DNA of 64,000 nt, from NCBI RefSeq assembly GCF_020532625.1, contig NZ_JAJAUY010000020.1, positions 1-64,000 on the forward strand. The letters are read 5' to 3'. Of this stretch, positions 35,580-45,040 are shown piece after piece (position 1 is the stretch's first letter; each line of letters begins with the position of its first letter). The stretch is from Streptomyces antimicrobicus (lineage in GTDB: Bacteria > Actinomycetota > Actinomycetes > Streptomycetales > Streptomycetaceae). The notes beneath the pieces were generated by a model. The model did not search any database, was not told the DNA's origin, and saw only the letters and a list, made by a program, of their open reading frames with translations. Position numbers and translations under genes: made by a program.

Positions 35580-36275
35580 ATGGACATATCAGGGACCGGG
35601 CTCAGGGCGTTGCGGGCCGCGCTGTTCAGCGCGGTGGTCGTGCTGCTCTCGGCCGGGTCGCACGTCCTGATGTCCCGGGTGCCGCTGCCGCCCGCGCTGG
35701 TCACCGGCGCCTTCGCCGGGGTCTTCGTGATCGCCTTCGCGCTGGCCGGCCGGGAGCGCGGCTTCGGCCCGATCGCCGGGGCCCTGGTCCCGCTGGAGCT
35801 GGCCGCCGACACGGTGTTCACCTCCGGCCAGCACGTCTGCTACGGGCCGGCGGGCGGGCCGGTCTCCGGCCCGCTGCGCGCCATCGGCCTGGAGGAGCTG
35901 TGCGGCGGCGCCCCGGTCGGCGGACCGCTGTCCGACGTCGCGGGGCCCGCCGACGCGGCGGCGCTGCTCACCTCCCCCGGCCCGTGGACCCCCTGGCTGC
36001 TGCTGGGGGCGCACGTCTCGGTCGGGCTGCTGGCGGCGCTGTGGCTGCGGCACGGCGAGCGGGCGCTCGGGCAGGTGCTGCGGGCGGTGGCCGCCTTCGC
36101 GTTCCGGCCGCTGCGGCTGGCCGTGGCGGCGGTCGCCCCGGCGGTCCGGCCGGCGCCGCGCGCGGCGCGGGGCACCTCGGCGGCGCCGCGGCCGCGCACC
36201 CGTTTCCCCGCCCACTCCGTGGGGCGGCGGGGACCGCCCGCGGGGGTGCTCGGCCTCGGCCGGGCCCCCGCGTAG
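35580..36275 (+). CDS. Hypothetical membrane protein
   Basis: A 231-residue protein with about four hydrophobic segments: LFSAVVVLLSAGSHVLMS, ALVTGAFAGVFVIAFALAG, GPIAGALVPLELAADTVF and LLLGAHVSVGLLAALWLRH. An extracytoplasmic loop carries two cysteines (GQHVCYG and EELCGG), and a basic Pro/Arg/Ala-rich tail of about 50 residues follows. No known domain was recognised. ATG 35580 follows a CACACT hexamer by 7 bases without a Shine-Dalgarno, again a leaderless layout. The longer upstream frame overlaps the DUF2252 gene and is not supported. Confidence 0.68.
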   Translation: MDISGTGLRALRAALFSAVVVLLSAGSHVLMSRVPLPPALVTGAFAGVFVIAFALAGRERGFGPIAGALVPLELAADTVFTSGQHVCYGPAGGPVSGPLRAIGLEELCGGAPVGGPLSDVAGPADAAALLTSPGPWTPWLLLGAHVSVGLLAALWLRHGERALGQVLRAVAAFAFRPLRLAVAAVAPAVRPAPRAARGTSAAPRPRTRFPAHSVGRRGPPAGVLGLGRAPA

Positions 36276-36324
36276 GACAGTCCCCCCTTTTTTCCACCGT
36301 CAGAGCACCCCACGGAGAACCACC

Positions 36325-37119
36325 ATGAGCGCACGTAACAGCCAGGCCAACAAGGCGGCCGCCCGCGAGCGGCTGCGCGCCGAGCGCGAGGCCCAGGCGA
36401 AGAAGGCCAAGGTCCGCCGCCAGCTCGTCGCCGGCGTCTCGGTCGTCGCCGGTCTGGCCCTGGCCGGCGGCATCGCCTTCGCCGTCGTCAAGGCGAACGA
36501 GCCGGGCCACTGGGAGAAGGCCGCCACGGCGGAGCTGGTCAAGCCGAAGAACACCGAGGGCGAGAACGGCACCACCGTCGTCATCGGCAAGCCGGAGGCG
36601 AAGAAGACGCTGGAGCTGTACGAGGACTCGCGCTGCCCGGCGTGCGCCGCGTTCGAGCAGGCGGTCGGCGAGCAGGTCAAGAAGGACGTGGAAGCCGGCA
36701 AGTTCAAGCTGCAGTACGTCGGCGCGACCTTCATCGACAACGCCGCCAAGGGCGAGGGTTCGAAGAACGCGCTGAGCGCCCTGGGCGCCGCGCTGAACGT
36801 CGGCCCCGACGCGTTCCTGGCGTACAAGAACGCCCTGTACTCCGCGGAGAACCACCCGAGCGAGACGGACGACAAGTTCGCCAAGGACGACTACCTGCTC
36901 AAGATCGCCGACCAGGTCCCGGCCCTGAAGGGCAACGCCGAGTTCAAGGCGGCCGTCGAGAACGGCACCTACGACCGCTGGGCGCTGGAGATGTCCAAGG
37001 CCTTCAACAAGTCGGGCGTGACGGGCACCCCGACCTTGAAGATGGACGGGAAGAAGATCGAGACCCCGTCGACCGCGCAGGCGTTCACCGAGGCGATCGA
37101 CAAGGCGCTGCAGGGCTGA
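36325..37119 (+). CDS. Membrane-anchored DsbA-family thioredoxin-fold protein (second copy)
   Basis: A 264-residue protein with the same plan as that at 7024-7824: a charged N-terminus ([20 protein letters not shown]), one membrane helix ([20 protein letters not shown], about residues 35-54) and an extracytoplasmic thioredoxin domain with C-P-A-C in [13 protein letters not shown] (about residue 104) and the cis-proline loop [13 protein letters not shown]. It probably oxidises or isomerises disulfides in exported proteins. The neighbouring exported PhoD and metalloprotease could be clients, but that is inference. GGAG lies 7 bases before the ATG. It ends at a strong terminator (37150-37180). 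Confidence 0.88.
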   Translation: MSARNSQANKAAARERLRAEREAQAKKAKVRRQLVAGVSVVAGLALAGGIAFAVVKANEPGHWEKAATAELVKPKNTEGENGTTVVIGKPEAKKTLELYEDSRCPACAAFEQAVGEQVKKDVEAGKFKLQYVGATFIDNAAKGEGSKNALSALGAALNVGPDAFLAYKNALYSAENHPSETDDKFAKDDYLLKIADQVPALKGNAEFKAAVENGTYDRWALEMSKAFNKSGVTGTPTLKMDGKKIETPSTAQAFTEAIDKALQG

Positions 37120-37149
37120 CCTGGGCCGATTTCCCAGGTCCGGACCAAC

Positions 37150-37180
37150 GGGCGGGCGAACTCCTGGAGTTCGCCCGCCC
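37150..37180 (+). terminator. Strong terminator after the DsbA-like gene
   Basis: GGGCGGGCGAACTCC (37150-37164) and GGAGTTCGCCCGCCC (37166-37180) are perfectly complementary. The usable hairpin has about 13 paired bases and a small loop. Confidence 0.82.
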
Positions 37181-37234
37181 GTCGCCTGCACGGGGGTGTT
37201 CCTGGAACCGTACCGGTCAGTAATGTTCTTGGTC

Positions 37235-38890
37235 GTGACCAGTCAACTCCCTTCTTCACCCAGCGCGTCGCCGCGCCGCCGTTCGGTCGTCAAGGCCGCC
37301 GCCGCCACCGCCGCGCTCGCCCCGCTCGCCGCCGCCCTGGCGGGGCCCGCCCACGCGGCCGCGACCGCGCCCGCGTTCCTGCACGGCACCGCCTCGGGCG
37401 ACCCGCTGCCCGACGGCGTCCTGCTGTGGACCCGGGTGACCCCCACCGCCGACGCCCTGCCCGGCTCGGGCAAGGGCCCGGACACCGAAGTGGCCTGGGA
37501 GGTCGCCGAGGACAAGGGCTTCACCCGGATCGTCGCGCGGGGCACCGTGACCGCCGGCGCGGCCACCGACCACACCGTCAAGGCCGACGTGCGCGGACTG
37601 CGCCCGCAGACCACCTACTTCTACCGGTTCACCGCGGGCGGCACCGTCTCGCCGGTCGGGCGCACCCGCACCACCGCCGCGCACGACGCGAGCACGCCGG
37701 GAGTCCGCTTCGGCGTGGTCTCCTGCGCCAACTGGGAGTCGGGCTACTTCTCCGCCTACCGCCACCTGGCCGCCCGCACCGACCTGGACGCGGTCCTGCA
37801 CCTGGGCGACTACATCTACGAGTACCAGAGCGGCGGGTACCCCGAGGCGAAGTACGCCGTACGCCAGCACGAGCCCCGCCACGAGATCACCACCCTGGCC
37901 GACTACCGCATCCGGCACGGCCGCTACAAGACGGACCCCGACCTCCAGGCCCTGCACGCCGCCCACCCGGTCGTGGCGATCTGGGACGACCACGAGTTCG
38001 CCAACGACGCCTGGTCGGGCGGCGCCGAGAACCACACCGCGGGCGGCGAGGGCGAGTGGGCGGCCCGGGCAGCCGCCGCCAAGCAGGCCTACTTCGAGTG
38101 GATGCCGGTGCGCCCCTCCGTCGCGGGCACCGTCTACCGCCGGCTGCGTTTCGGCAACCTGGCCGATCTGCACCTGCTCGACCTGCGCAGCTTCCGCTCG
38201 CAGCAGACCAAGTTCGGCAACGGCTCGGTGGACGACCCCGAGCGCACCATCACCGGCCGCGCCCAGCTCGACTGGCTCAAGTCGGGGCTGGCCTCGTCCG
38301 ACGCCACCTGGAAGCTGGTCGGCACGTCGGTGATGATCTCGCCGGTGGCCTTCGGCTCGCTGCCCGCGCACCTGCTGGGCCCGCTGGCCAAGCTGCTCGG
38401 CCTGCCCGAGGGCGGGCTCGCGGTCAACGTGGACCAGTGGGACGGGTACACCGACGACCGCAAGGAGCTGCTGAACCACCTCAAGGACCGGGGCATCCGG
38501 AACACGGTGTTCCTCACCGGCGACATCCACATGGCCTGGGCCAACGAGGTGCCGATGAACATGGCGACGTACCCGGGATCGGGCACGGCCGCCACCGAGT
38601 TCGTCGTGACGTCGGTGACCTCCGACAACATCGACGACCTCCTGCACGTGCCGGCCGACACCGCCTCCCTGGTCGCCGAGGCGGCCGTCAAGGCGGCCAA
38701 CTGGCACGTGAAGTGGCTCGACATGGACGCGCACGGCTACGGCGTGCTGGACGTGACGGCCCAGGCGTCCCAGATGGACTACTACGTCGTGTCGGACAAG
38801 ACCCAGCAGAACGCCACCTCGGCGTGGAGCCGGTCGTACCGCACGCTGAACGGCACCCAGAAGGTGGAGCGGGTCTACCGCCCGGTGTGA
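37235..38890 (+). CDS. phoD: Alkaline phosphatase D (PhoD family), Tat-exported
   Basis: A 551-residue secreted phosphodiesterase/alkaline phosphatase that releases phosphate from organic esters. It has a twin-arginine signal ([16 protein letters not shown], residues 12-27) with a probable AHA/A cleavage near residue 41. Metal and catalytic motifs of Pho[34 protein letters not shown]. Fe/Ca binding is known for the family. GTG 37235 is chosen because a TAATGT hexamer ends 8 bases before it and the signal peptide is then of normal length; ATG 37223 would include that hexamer. A PhoP box was not confidently seen. Confidence 0.93.
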   Translation: MTSQLPSSPSASPRRRSVVKAAAATAALAPLAAALAGPAHAAATAPAFLHGTASGDPLPDGVLLWTRVTPTADALPGSGKGPDTEVAWEVAEDKGFTRIVARGTVTAGAATDHTVKADVRGLRPQTTYFYRFTAGGTVSPVGRTRTTAAHDASTPGVRFGVVSCANWESGYFSAYRHLAARTDLDAVLHLGDYIYEYQSGGYPEAKYAVRQHEPRHEITTLADYRIRHGRYKTDPDLQALHAAHPVVAIWDDHEFANDAWSGGAENHTAGGEGEWAARAAAAKQAYFEWMPVRPSVAGTVYRRLRFGNLADLHLLDLRSFRSQQTKFGNGSVDDPERTITGRAQLDWLKSGLASSDATWKLVGTSVMISPVAFGSLPAHLLGPLAKLLGLPEGGLAVNVDQWDGYTDDRKELLNHLKDRGIRNTVFLTGDIHMAWANEVPMNMATYPGSGTAATEFVVTSVTSDNIDDLLHVPADTASLVAEAAVKAANWHVKWLDMDAHGYGVLDVTAQASQMDYYVVSDKTQQNATSAWSRSYRTLNGTQKVERVYRPV

Positions 38891-38924
38891 TCATTTACTG
38901 ACGGAGTGTCAATTCTTCGGCTCG

Positions 38925-38957
38925 AAGGGGCATCTGGGCAAACACCAGGTGCCCCTT
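38925..38957 (+). terminator. Terminator hairpin after phoD
   Basis: AAGGGGCATCTGG (38925-38937) pairs with CCAGGTGCCCCTT (38945-38957), 13 pairs with one G-U wobble and a 7-base loop. Confidence 0.78.
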
Positions 38958-38993
38958 GTGCGTCTTCGGCAACAAATCTTTTACGCACAAGCC

Positions 38994-39022
38994 TTGACCA
39001 GCGCATGTCATACACACATAAG
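38994..39022 (+). promoter_or_regulatory. Candidate vegetative-type promoter of the metalloprotease gene
   Basis: TTGACC (38994-38999), a 17-base spacer and CATAAG (39017-39022) resemble a Streptomyces HrdB promoter, 57 bases before the GTG start, in a locally AT-richer stretch. Confidence 0.6.
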
Positions 39023-39079
39023 CTTCGCGCCAGCGTGAGGAAAACCCTCCGCCCCCACCACGCTTGCGAGGAGTTCCAC

Positions 39080-40078
39080 GTGCGCGCTTCTGCCCGCATA
39101 TCCCCCCTGCTCCGCCGCCGTCTGCTGGGCGCTGCCGCACTGACCGGCGCCCTGACGTTCGCCCCGCTCTCCGCGCCCGCCACCGTCGCGGCCGCCCCCA
39201 CGGGCGCCGAGCAGTGCGCCGAGTCCGGGGCTTCCGCCAACGCCCGTGTCGCCAAGCCGCAGGGCGGCCACGCCGCCGAGCCCAACGAGGTGACCGAGGC
39301 TCAGGTCCAGGCCATGGACGCCGACCTGAAGAAGAAGCTCTCCCAGCTCACCCCCCAGAAGCTGGACGGGCTGCGCATGGCCGGTGCGACCGGCGCCACG
39401 GCGACCACCATCCCGGTGTACTTCCACGTCATCCACTCCGGCACGACCGGCAAGCTGACGGCCACCGACATCAACAACCAGATCGCCGTCCTGAACGCCG
39501 CGTACGCCGGCCAGGGCACCGGCAACGTGGACTCGGGCTACCAGTTCCAGCTGGTCTCCACCGACTACACGGACAACTCGACCTGGTACAACGTCGGCAG
39601 CGGCAGCCAGGCCGAGAAGGACATGAAGAACGCCCTGCGCAAGGGCGGCGCCAACGCGCTGAACATCTACACGGCCAACCTCGGCGGCGGCCTGCTCGGC
39701 TGGGCGACCTTCCCGAGCTCCTACGCCTCGCAGCCCAAGATGGACGGCGTCGTCCTGCTCGACTCCTCGCTGCCCGGCGGCGCGGCCGCCAACTACAACG
39801 AGGGCGACACCGCCACCCACGAGGTCGGCCACTGGATGGGCCTGTACCACACCTTCCAGGGCGGCTGCAACGGAAGCGGTGACTCCGTCTCCGACACCCC
39901 GGCCGAGAAGAGCGCCGCGTACGAGTGCCCGACCGGCCGCGACTCCTGCGCCAGCAAGGCGGGCGTGGACCCGATCCACAACTTCATGGACTACACGTAC
40001 GACGCGTGCATGTACCAGTTCACCGCCGGCCAGGTCTCCCGCATGAAGACCATGTGGAGCGCCTACCGCGCGGGCTGA
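39080..40078 (+). CDS. Secreted zinc metalloprotease (M43 / pappalysin-like)
   Basis: A 332-residue exported protease. The signal peptide has a basic N-terminus ([17 protein letters not shown]) and ends near APATVAAA (about residue 39). The zinc site [11 protein letters not shown] is at about residues 247-257 (HExxHxxGxxH), and the Met-turn region [13 protein letters not shown] follows. Several cysteines ([22 protein letters not shown]) are likely to form disulfides. GTG 39080 has GAGGAG about 6 bases upstream; the longer frame from 38906 crosses the phoD terminator and is rejected. The family cleaves peptides outside the cell. Exact specificity is unknown. Confidence 0.88.
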   Translation: MRASARISPLLRRRLLGAAALTGALTFAPLSAPATVAAAPTGAEQCAESGASANARVAKPQGGHAAEPNEVTEAQVQAMDADLKKKLSQLTPQKLDGLRMAGATGATATTIPVYFHVIHSGTTGKLTATDINNQIAVLNAAYAGQGTGNVDSGYQFQLVSTDYTDNSTWYNVGSGSQAEKDMKNALRKGGANALNIYTANLGGGLLGWATFPSSYASQPKMDGVVLLDSSLPGGAAANYNEGDTATHEVGHWMGLYHTFQGGCNGSGDSVSDTPAEKSAAYECPTGRDSCASKAGVDPIHNFMDYTYDACMYQFTAGQVSRMKTMWSAYRAG

Positions 40079-40119
40079 GTGCCCTTCGGGCCGCTGGAGC
40101 GGCTCGGCGGTGCAGACAG

Positions 40120-40151
40120 GGGCACGGTCCGGCGCGCGCCGGGCCGTGCCC
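40120..40151. terminator. Bidirectional terminator hairpin
   Basis: GGGCACGG (40120-40127) pairs with CCGTGCCC (40144-40151), and the inner CCGGC...GCCGG extends the stem after one T-G pair. It lies between the convergent metalloprotease and hydrolase genes. Confidence 0.75.
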
Positions 40152-40176
40152 TTCGGCGTCCTGCGGCCGAGGCTCC

Positions 40177-40746
40177 TTACAGGCTGTCGAGGAAGGCCAG
40201 CGCCGCCGCCCAGGCCTGCTCCGCGGCCTCCTTGTCGAAGTCCGCGAGCTCCGGATCCGTGAACAGGTGACCGGCTCCGGGGTAGCGGTGCACCTCCACG
40301 TCCGCCCCGGCCCGCCGCATCCGCAGGTACCAGGCGGTCAGCCAGTCGTGCGGCTCGAACGGGTCCGGGTCGGCCACGTGCAGCTGGACGGGCAGTTCGT
40401 CCACCGCCGTGTCGTCGGCGATGTCGGCCGTGCCGTGCAGCAGGAGCAGCCCGCGCGTCTTCTCGTCGGCGAGGGCGAGCTGCTGGGCCACGGAGCCGCC
40501 GAACGAGAAGCCCGCGTACACCAGCCCCCGGTCGGAGTACGGGGCGGCGGCCAGGACCGCCCGCTTCAGCAGTTCGTCCCGGCCGACCTCGTCCCGGAAC
40601 GCCATGCCCTCCTCGACGGTGTCGAAGGTGCGTCCCTCGAACAGGTCCGGCACCACGACCGTGTGCCCGGCGGCGCGCAGCCGGGCGGCCGCGTCCTGCA
40701 CTGCGGGCCGCAGCCCGTACGTCGAATGGAAGAGCATGATGTCCAT
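40177..40746 (-). CDS. Dienelactone-hydrolase-family alpha/beta hydrolase
   Basis: A 189-residue alpha/beta hydrolase of the dienelactone hydrolase group. The nucleophile elbow reads GFSFGGSVA (about residue 92), with serine where true dienelactone hydrolases have cysteine. The acid and histidine are probably in VADPDPFEPHD and PGAGHLFTDPE. This points to a small esterase or thioesterase rather than a dienelactone hydrolase. ATG 40746 follows a CACGAT hexamer by 7 bases. It is divergent from the MscS gene across only 51 bases. Confidence 0.85.
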   Translation of the reverse strand: MDIMLFHSTYGLRPAVQDAAARLRAAGHTVVVPDLFEGRTFDTVEEGMAFRDEVGRDELLKRAVLAAAPYSDRGLVYAGFSFGGSVAQQLALADEKTRGLLLLHGTADIADDTAVDELPVQLHVADPDPFEPHDWLTAWYLRMRRAGADVEVHRYPGAGHLFTDPELADFDKEAAEQAWAAALAFLDSL

Positions 40747-40797
40747 GCCTCCCATCGTGCCAGTTTCCGCCGACCCCCTTCGGTTACGTTCACAGGC

Positions 40798-41889
40798 ATG
40801 GAGATGGAGACCGTACTGCGCCCGCTGATCGTGATCGGTGGGACGGTCGTACTCACCCTGCTCGTCGGCCGGCTGCTCGACCTGGTGCTGCGCCGGGTGG
40901 ACGCCGCACACAGCGAGACCCCGCTGTGGGGACTGCTGCGCCGCTGCCGGGTGCCGTTCCAACTGGTGCTCGGCACCGCGCTGCTGCGCGGGTCGTACCG
41001 GCAGTCCGGACTGCTGCCCCGGCACGGCGCGGCGGTCGGGCACGCCCTGACCCTGGTCCTGATCGCCGCCGCGGCCTGGCTGCTGGTGCGCGTCGTGAAC
41101 GCCGCCGTGGACACGGTCTACGTGCGGTGGGCGGCCGCCACCCCGGACGAGGCCCGGGTCCGCCGGGTGCGGACCCAGGTGACGCTGATCCACCGGGTGG
41201 TGATGGCGGTGGTCGTGGTGGTGGCGCTGGCGGCGATGCTGCTGACCTTCCCCACGATGCGGACGGCGGGCGCCTCGGTCCTGGCCTCCGCCGGACTGCT
41301 GGGCATCGTGGCGGGCATCGCCGCGCAGTCCACGCTCGGCAACGTCTTCGCCGGCCTGCAGATCGCCTTCGGCGACACCGTCCGGATCGGGGACACGGTC
41401 GTGGTGGACAAGGAGTGGGGGCGGGTCGAGGAGATCACCCTGACCTTCCTGACCGTCCGGACCTGGGACGAGCGGCGCATCACCATGCCGGTCTCCTACT
41501 TCACCGGCAAGCCGTACGAGAACTGGTCGCGCGGCGGCGCGCAGATGACCGGCACGGTGTTCCTGCACCTGGACCACACCGCCCCGGTGGCGCTGATGCG
41601 GGAGCGGCTCACGCAGGTCCTGGCCGCGATCCCGGAGTGGGACGGCCGCACCGGCACCCTGGCGGTGACCGACACCGGCCCGCACACCATGGAGGTGCGC
41701 GCGGTGGTCTCGGCCGGGGACGGCGACGACCTGTGGACGGTGCGCTGCGCGGTGCGCGAGCAGCTCATCGGCTGGCTCTGCGCGGAGCATCCGTACGCCC
41801 TGCCGCGCGTCGCGCTCTCCCGCGCCCTCCCGCCACCCGCGGCCGACGACGCCGCGGCGCCGGTCAGCGGGACCGGACCCGCCGGCTGA
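40798..41889 (+). CDS. Small-conductance mechanosensitive ion channel (MscS family)
   Basis: A 363-residue MscS-type channel that opens under membrane tension to release solutes. It has an N-terminal helix (LIVIGGTVVLTLLVGRLLDL), two further helices (ALTLVLIAAAAWLLVRVVN; VMAVVVVVALAAMLLTF) and the pore helix GLLGIVAGIAAQSTLGNVFA. The MscS beta domain starts IAFGDTVRIGDTVVVDKEWG, followed by the cytoplasmic domain. ATG 40798 lies 7 bases after TACGTT (40785-40790), a leaderless arrangement. It is convergent with the antiporter gene with only 2 bases between stops. Confidence 0.92.
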   Translation: MEMETVLRPLIVIGGTVVLTLLVGRLLDLVLRRVDAAHSETPLWGLLRRCRVPFQLVLGTALLRGSYRQSGLLPRHGAAVGHALTLVLIAAAAWLLVRVVNAAVDTVYVRWAAATPDEARVRRVRTQVTLIHRVVMAVVVVVALAAMLLTFPTMRTAGASVLASAGLLGIVAGIAAQSTLGNVFAGLQIAFGDTVRIGDTVVVDKEWGRVEEITLTFLTVRTWDERRITMPVSYFTGKPYENWSRGGAQMTGTVFLHLDHTAPVALMRERLTQVLAAIPEWDGRTGTLAVTDTGPHTMEVRAVVSAGDGDDLWTVRCAVREQLIGWLCAEHPYALPRVALSRALPPPAADDAAAPVSGTGPAG

Positions 41890-41891
41890 GC

Positions 41892-43481
41892 TCACAGCCG
41901 CAGGCTGCGCACGTCCAGGTGCCGCAGGACCCGGTCCACGATCTCGGGGTCGGCGCCGGGCTCGCTGCGGGCGGCGAGCACCTCGTGGCGGGCGGCGGAC
42001 ATCATCTCGCGCTGGATGCGCTGGATGTGGCGCAGCCGCCGGACCCGCCCGGCGTACGCCTCGCGGCGCTCCTCGTCGACCAGGTCGGGGCTGATCCGGG
42101 CGCCGACGTCGTACGCCCGGCGGTGGAGCTGCTCCAGCAGGTCCTCGGGGAGGTCCTCGACCTGCTCGATCTCCTTCAGCCTGCGCTTGGCGGCCTTGGC
42201 GGCCCGCAGCGCCAGCTCCCGCCGGAAGGCCTGCTCGGCGCCGGTGTCGGCGACCACGCCGAGCCGGCGCACCAGCCAGGGCAGGGTCAGGCCCTGGACG
42301 ACCAGGGTGGTCATGATGACGGCGAACGCGATGAAGACCGCCTCGTCCCGGTCCGGGTAGGGCGCGCCGCCGTCGACCGTGTACGGCAGGGCGAGGGCCA
42401 GGGCCACCGAGGCGACCCCGCGCATGCCGGACCACCACATGATCACGCTCTCCCGCCAGCTGAGCGGGATCTCCTCGGCGTAGTCGCGCCGGGTGTGCAG
42501 CCGGCGGGCCAGCCACGAGGCGGGCAGCAGCCACACCAGCCGCACCCCGACCACGGTGGCCACCACCGCCGCCGCCCAGCCGGTCATGGCCCACGCGCGG
42601 CCCTCCGCGGTGCCGAAGACGTGGTGCAGCTCCAGGCCGATGAGGCCGAACGCCACACCCGTGACGAGCATGTCGACGACCTCCCAGAAGGTGTGCCCGG
42701 CCAGCCGGCCCAGCACGTCGTCGGCGTCGTTGGCGTACTCCGCCAGGAACAGCGCCGTGGTCAGCACGGCGAGCACGCCCGAGCCGCCCAGCTCCTCGGC
42801 CACGGCGTACGCCACGAACGGGACGAGCAGGGTCAGCCCGATCTGCAGCGCGGCGTCGCCCAGCCGCCCCATCAGCGCGTTCGTGGCCCAGCCGAGGGCG
42901 AGTCCGACCACCACGGCGACCACGGCCGAGAGCACGAAGTCGGCGAGCGCGTCCGGCCAGGAGAAGGTGCCGCTGACGGCGGCGGCCACCGCCACGTGGT
43001 AGAGCACGATGGCCGTCACGTCGTTGAAGAGCCCCTCGCCCTCCAAGATCGACACCAGCCGCCGGGGCAGCCCGAGCGAGCCGGCGACGGCGGTGGCCGC
43101 GACCGGGTCGGGCGGGGCCACCAGCGCGCCGAGGGCGACGGCCGCGGCGATCGGCAGACCGGGCACCACGGCGTGGGCGACCGCGGCGACGGCGGCGGTG
43201 GTGACGAAGACCAGCGCCACGGCGAGCAGCAGGATGGGCCGGAGGTTGGCGGCGAACTGCCGCCAGGAGGTCCGCTGGGCGGAGGCGTACAGCAGCGGCG
43301 GGAGCACCAGCGGCAGGATGAGCTCGGGCGGGAAGTCGACGTTGGGCACCGCCGGCACCAGCGCCAGCACCATCCCGCCGAGGGTCATCAGGACCGGCGC
43401 GGGCAGCCGGAGCCGGTCGCCGAGCGGCACGGTGACCACGGCGCCGAGCAGCAGCACGAAGAACAGGGCGAGCTGATCCAT
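41892..43481 (-). CDS. CPA1-family Na+/H+ antiporter
   Basis: A 529-residue cation/proton antiporter with about 12 membrane helices. Signature ion-site segments: VAPPDPVAATAVAGSLGLPR and the conserved ILEGEGLFNDVTAIVLYHV (Asn-Asp pair, about residue 153), then WWSGMRGVASVALALALP (conserved Arg). A charged cytoplasmic tail of about 130 residues (RRELALRAAKAAKRRLKEIE onward) probably regulates activity. A CACCCT hexamer ends 7 bases before the ATG (43489-43494), again leaderless. Its role is pH and sodium homeostasis. Ion specificity is not certain. Confidence 0.92.
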   Translation of the reverse strand: MDQLALFFVLLLGAVVTVPLGDRLRLPAPVLMTLGGMVLALVPAVPNVDFPPELILPLVLPPLLYASAQRTSWRQFAANLRPILLLAVALVFVTTAAVAAVAHAVVPGLPIAAAVALGALVAPPDPVAATAVAGSLGLPRRLVSILEGEGLFNDVTAIVLYHVAVAAAVSGTFSWPDALADFVLSAVVAVVVGLALGWATNALMGRLGDAALQIGLTLLVPFVAYAVAEELGGSGVLAVLTTALFLAEYANDADDVLGRLAGHTFWEVVDMLVTGVAFGLIGLELHHVFGTAEGRAWAMTGWAAAVVATVVGVRLVWLLPASWLARRLHTRRDYAEEIPLSWRESVIMWWSGMRGVASVALALALPYTVDGGAPYPDRDEAVFIAFAVIMTTLVVQGLTLPWLVRRLGVVADTGAEQAFRRELALRAAKAAKRRLKEIEQVEDLPEDLLEQLHRRAYDVGARISPDLVDEERREAYAGRVRRLRHIQRIQREMMSAARHEVLAARSEPGADPEIVDRVLRHLDVRSLRL

Positions 43482-43527
43482 CCGCCCCAGGGTGCCAGGT
43501 CCGCCCTCGTACGGGGGTAAGGCCCGG

Positions 43528-43998
43528 CTACGGGGTCAGGGTGCGGCGCATGGCGCGGTGGGCGATGCCCGCCTCCTCGAACTCCGGGCCGTACGCCACG
43601 TAGCCGAGCGCCTCGTAGAAGCCCAGGGCGTGGACCTGCGCGCCCAGGTCCACGGCGGTCAGGCCCAGCCGGGCCGCCTCCGCCTCGATCGCCCGGACGA
43701 GGGCGGCGCCCACGCCGGTGCCCCGGGCGGACCTGAGCACGGCCAGCCGGCCGAGCGAGCCGACCCCGGCCGAGCCCGTCTTGGCCTCGGCGGGCGCGCC
43801 GTGCAGCAGCCGGCCGGTGCCGATCGGGCTGCCGTCGCGGTCCACGGCCAGGACGTGCACCGCCCCGGCGTCGTAGGCGTCGTACTCGATCGACTCCGGC
43901 ACCCGCTGCTCGACGACGAAGACCTCGGTGCGGACGGCGAAGCACGCCGCGCGGTCCGCCTCGCTGCGGGCCACCCGGATCCCGTAGGGGGCGGTCAC
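43528..43998 (-). CDS. GNAT family N-acetyltransferase
   Basis: A 156-residue acetyl-CoA-dependent acyltransferase. Motif A for CoA binding is [19 protein letters not shown] (about residues 93-111), preceded by the beta-strand LGRLAVL and followed by [20 protein letters not shown]. The N-terminal [16 protein letters not shown] resembles the ElaA-like subgroup. GTG 43998 overlaps the rluD stop by four bases, so it is co-translated with a pseudouridine synthase. The substrate is unknown. Confidence 0.9.
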   Translation of the reverse strand: MTAPYGIRVARSEADRAACFAVRTEVFVVEQRVPESIEYDAYDAGAVHVLAVDRDGSPIGTGRLLHGAPAEAKTGSAGVGSLGRLAVLRSARGTGVGAALVRAIEAEAARLGLTAVDLGAQVHALGFYEALGYVAYGPEFEEAGIAHRAMRRTLTP

Positions 43999-44936
43999 TC
44001 GCTCTCCGCCCGGATGACGTCCAGGGCGTGCTGGAGGTCGGCCGGGTAACCGCTCTCGAACTCCACCCACCGGCCGTCCGCCGGGTGCTCGAAGCCGAGC
44101 CGGACCGCGTGCAGCCACTGGCGGGTCAGCTTCAGCCGCTTGGCGATGGTCGGGTCGGCGCCGTAGGTGAGGTCGCCGACGCAGGGGTGCCGGTGGGCGG
44201 ACATGTGCACGCGGATCTGGTGCGTGCGGCCGGTCTCCAGCTTGATGTCGAGCAGCGAGGCGGCGCGGAAGGCCTCGATCAGGTCGTAGTGGGTGATCGA
44301 GGGCTTGCCGTCGGAGGTGACGGCCCACTTGTAGTCGGCGCTGGGGTGGCGGCCGATGGGCGCGTCGATGGTGCCGCTCATCGGGTCCGGGTGGCCCTGG
44401 ACCAGGGTGTGGTAGCGCTTGTCCACGATGCGCTCGCGGAACTGGTGCTTGAGCGAGGTGTACGCGCGCTCGGACTTGGCGACGACCATCAGGCCGGAGG
44501 TGCCGACGTCGAGGCGGTGCACGATGCCCTGGCGCTCGGCGGCGCCGGAGGTGGAGATCCGGTAGCCGGCGGCGGCCAGGCCGCCGATGACGGTGGTGCC
44601 GGTCCAGCCGGGGCTGGGGTGGGCGGCGACACCCACCGGCTTCATGATCACGACGATGTCCTCGTCGTCGTGGACGATCTCCATGCCCTCGACGGGCTCG
44701 GCGACGATCTCGACGGGCCGCGGCGGCGCGGGCATCTCGACCTCCAGCCAGGCGCCGCCGTGCACGCGCTCGGACTTCCCGACGACGCTGCCGTCGACCG
44801 AGACCTTGCCCGAGGCGGCGAGCTCGGCGGCCTTGGTCCGGGAAAATCCGAACATACGGGCGATGGCGGCGTCGACGCGCTCGCCTTCGAGGCCGTCGGG
44901 AACGGGCAGGGTGCGGATCTCGGGAATCGTACTCAC
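43995..44936 (-). CDS. RluA/RluD-family 23S rRNA pseudouridine synthase
   Basis: A 313-residue enzyme converting uridine to pseudouridine in RNA. It has an N-terminal S4 RNA-binding domain ([20 protein letters not shown] through GKVSVDG) and a catalytic domain with the active aspartate in [19 protein letters not shown] (about residue 137). KRYHTLVQG and the C-terminal [13 protein letters not shown] follow. It is most like RluD. GTG 44936 lies 6 bases after a CATACT hexamer, a leaderless layout. Position downstream of lspA is conserved across Streptomyces and other bacteria. Exact target uridines are inferred from family only. Confidence 0.92.
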   Translation of the reverse strand: MSTIPEIRTLPVPDGLEGERVDAAIARMFGFSRTKAAELAASGKVSVDGSVVGKSERVHGGAWLEVEMPAPPRPVEIVAEPVEGMEIVHDDEDIVVIMKPVGVAAHPSPGWTGTTVIGGLAAAGYRISTSGAAERQGIVHRLDVGTSGLMVVAKSERAYTSLKHQFRERIVDKRYHTLVQGHPDPMSGTIDAPIGRHPSADYKWAVTSDGKPSITHYDLIEAFRAASLLDIKLETGRTHQIRVHMSAHRHPCVGDLTYGADPTIAKRLKLTRQWLHAVRLGFEHPADGRWVEFESGYPADLQHALDVIRAESE

Positions 44937-45040
44937 CCGTCGAGTATGCCGGACTTCCCCGCCGGCCCCGTCCCGCGCCGGCCCTGGCCGCGGCCCGCAG
45001 GCCCTCGCCGGCGCCCGTCGTCCCTCGTCGGTCCTCGCGG

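Noticed and set aside
37180-37234. PhoP box upstream of phoD
   Set aside because: GTTCCTGGAAC (37198-37208) is a palindrome, but no pair of 11-base direct repeats matching the Pho consensus could be defended by eye.
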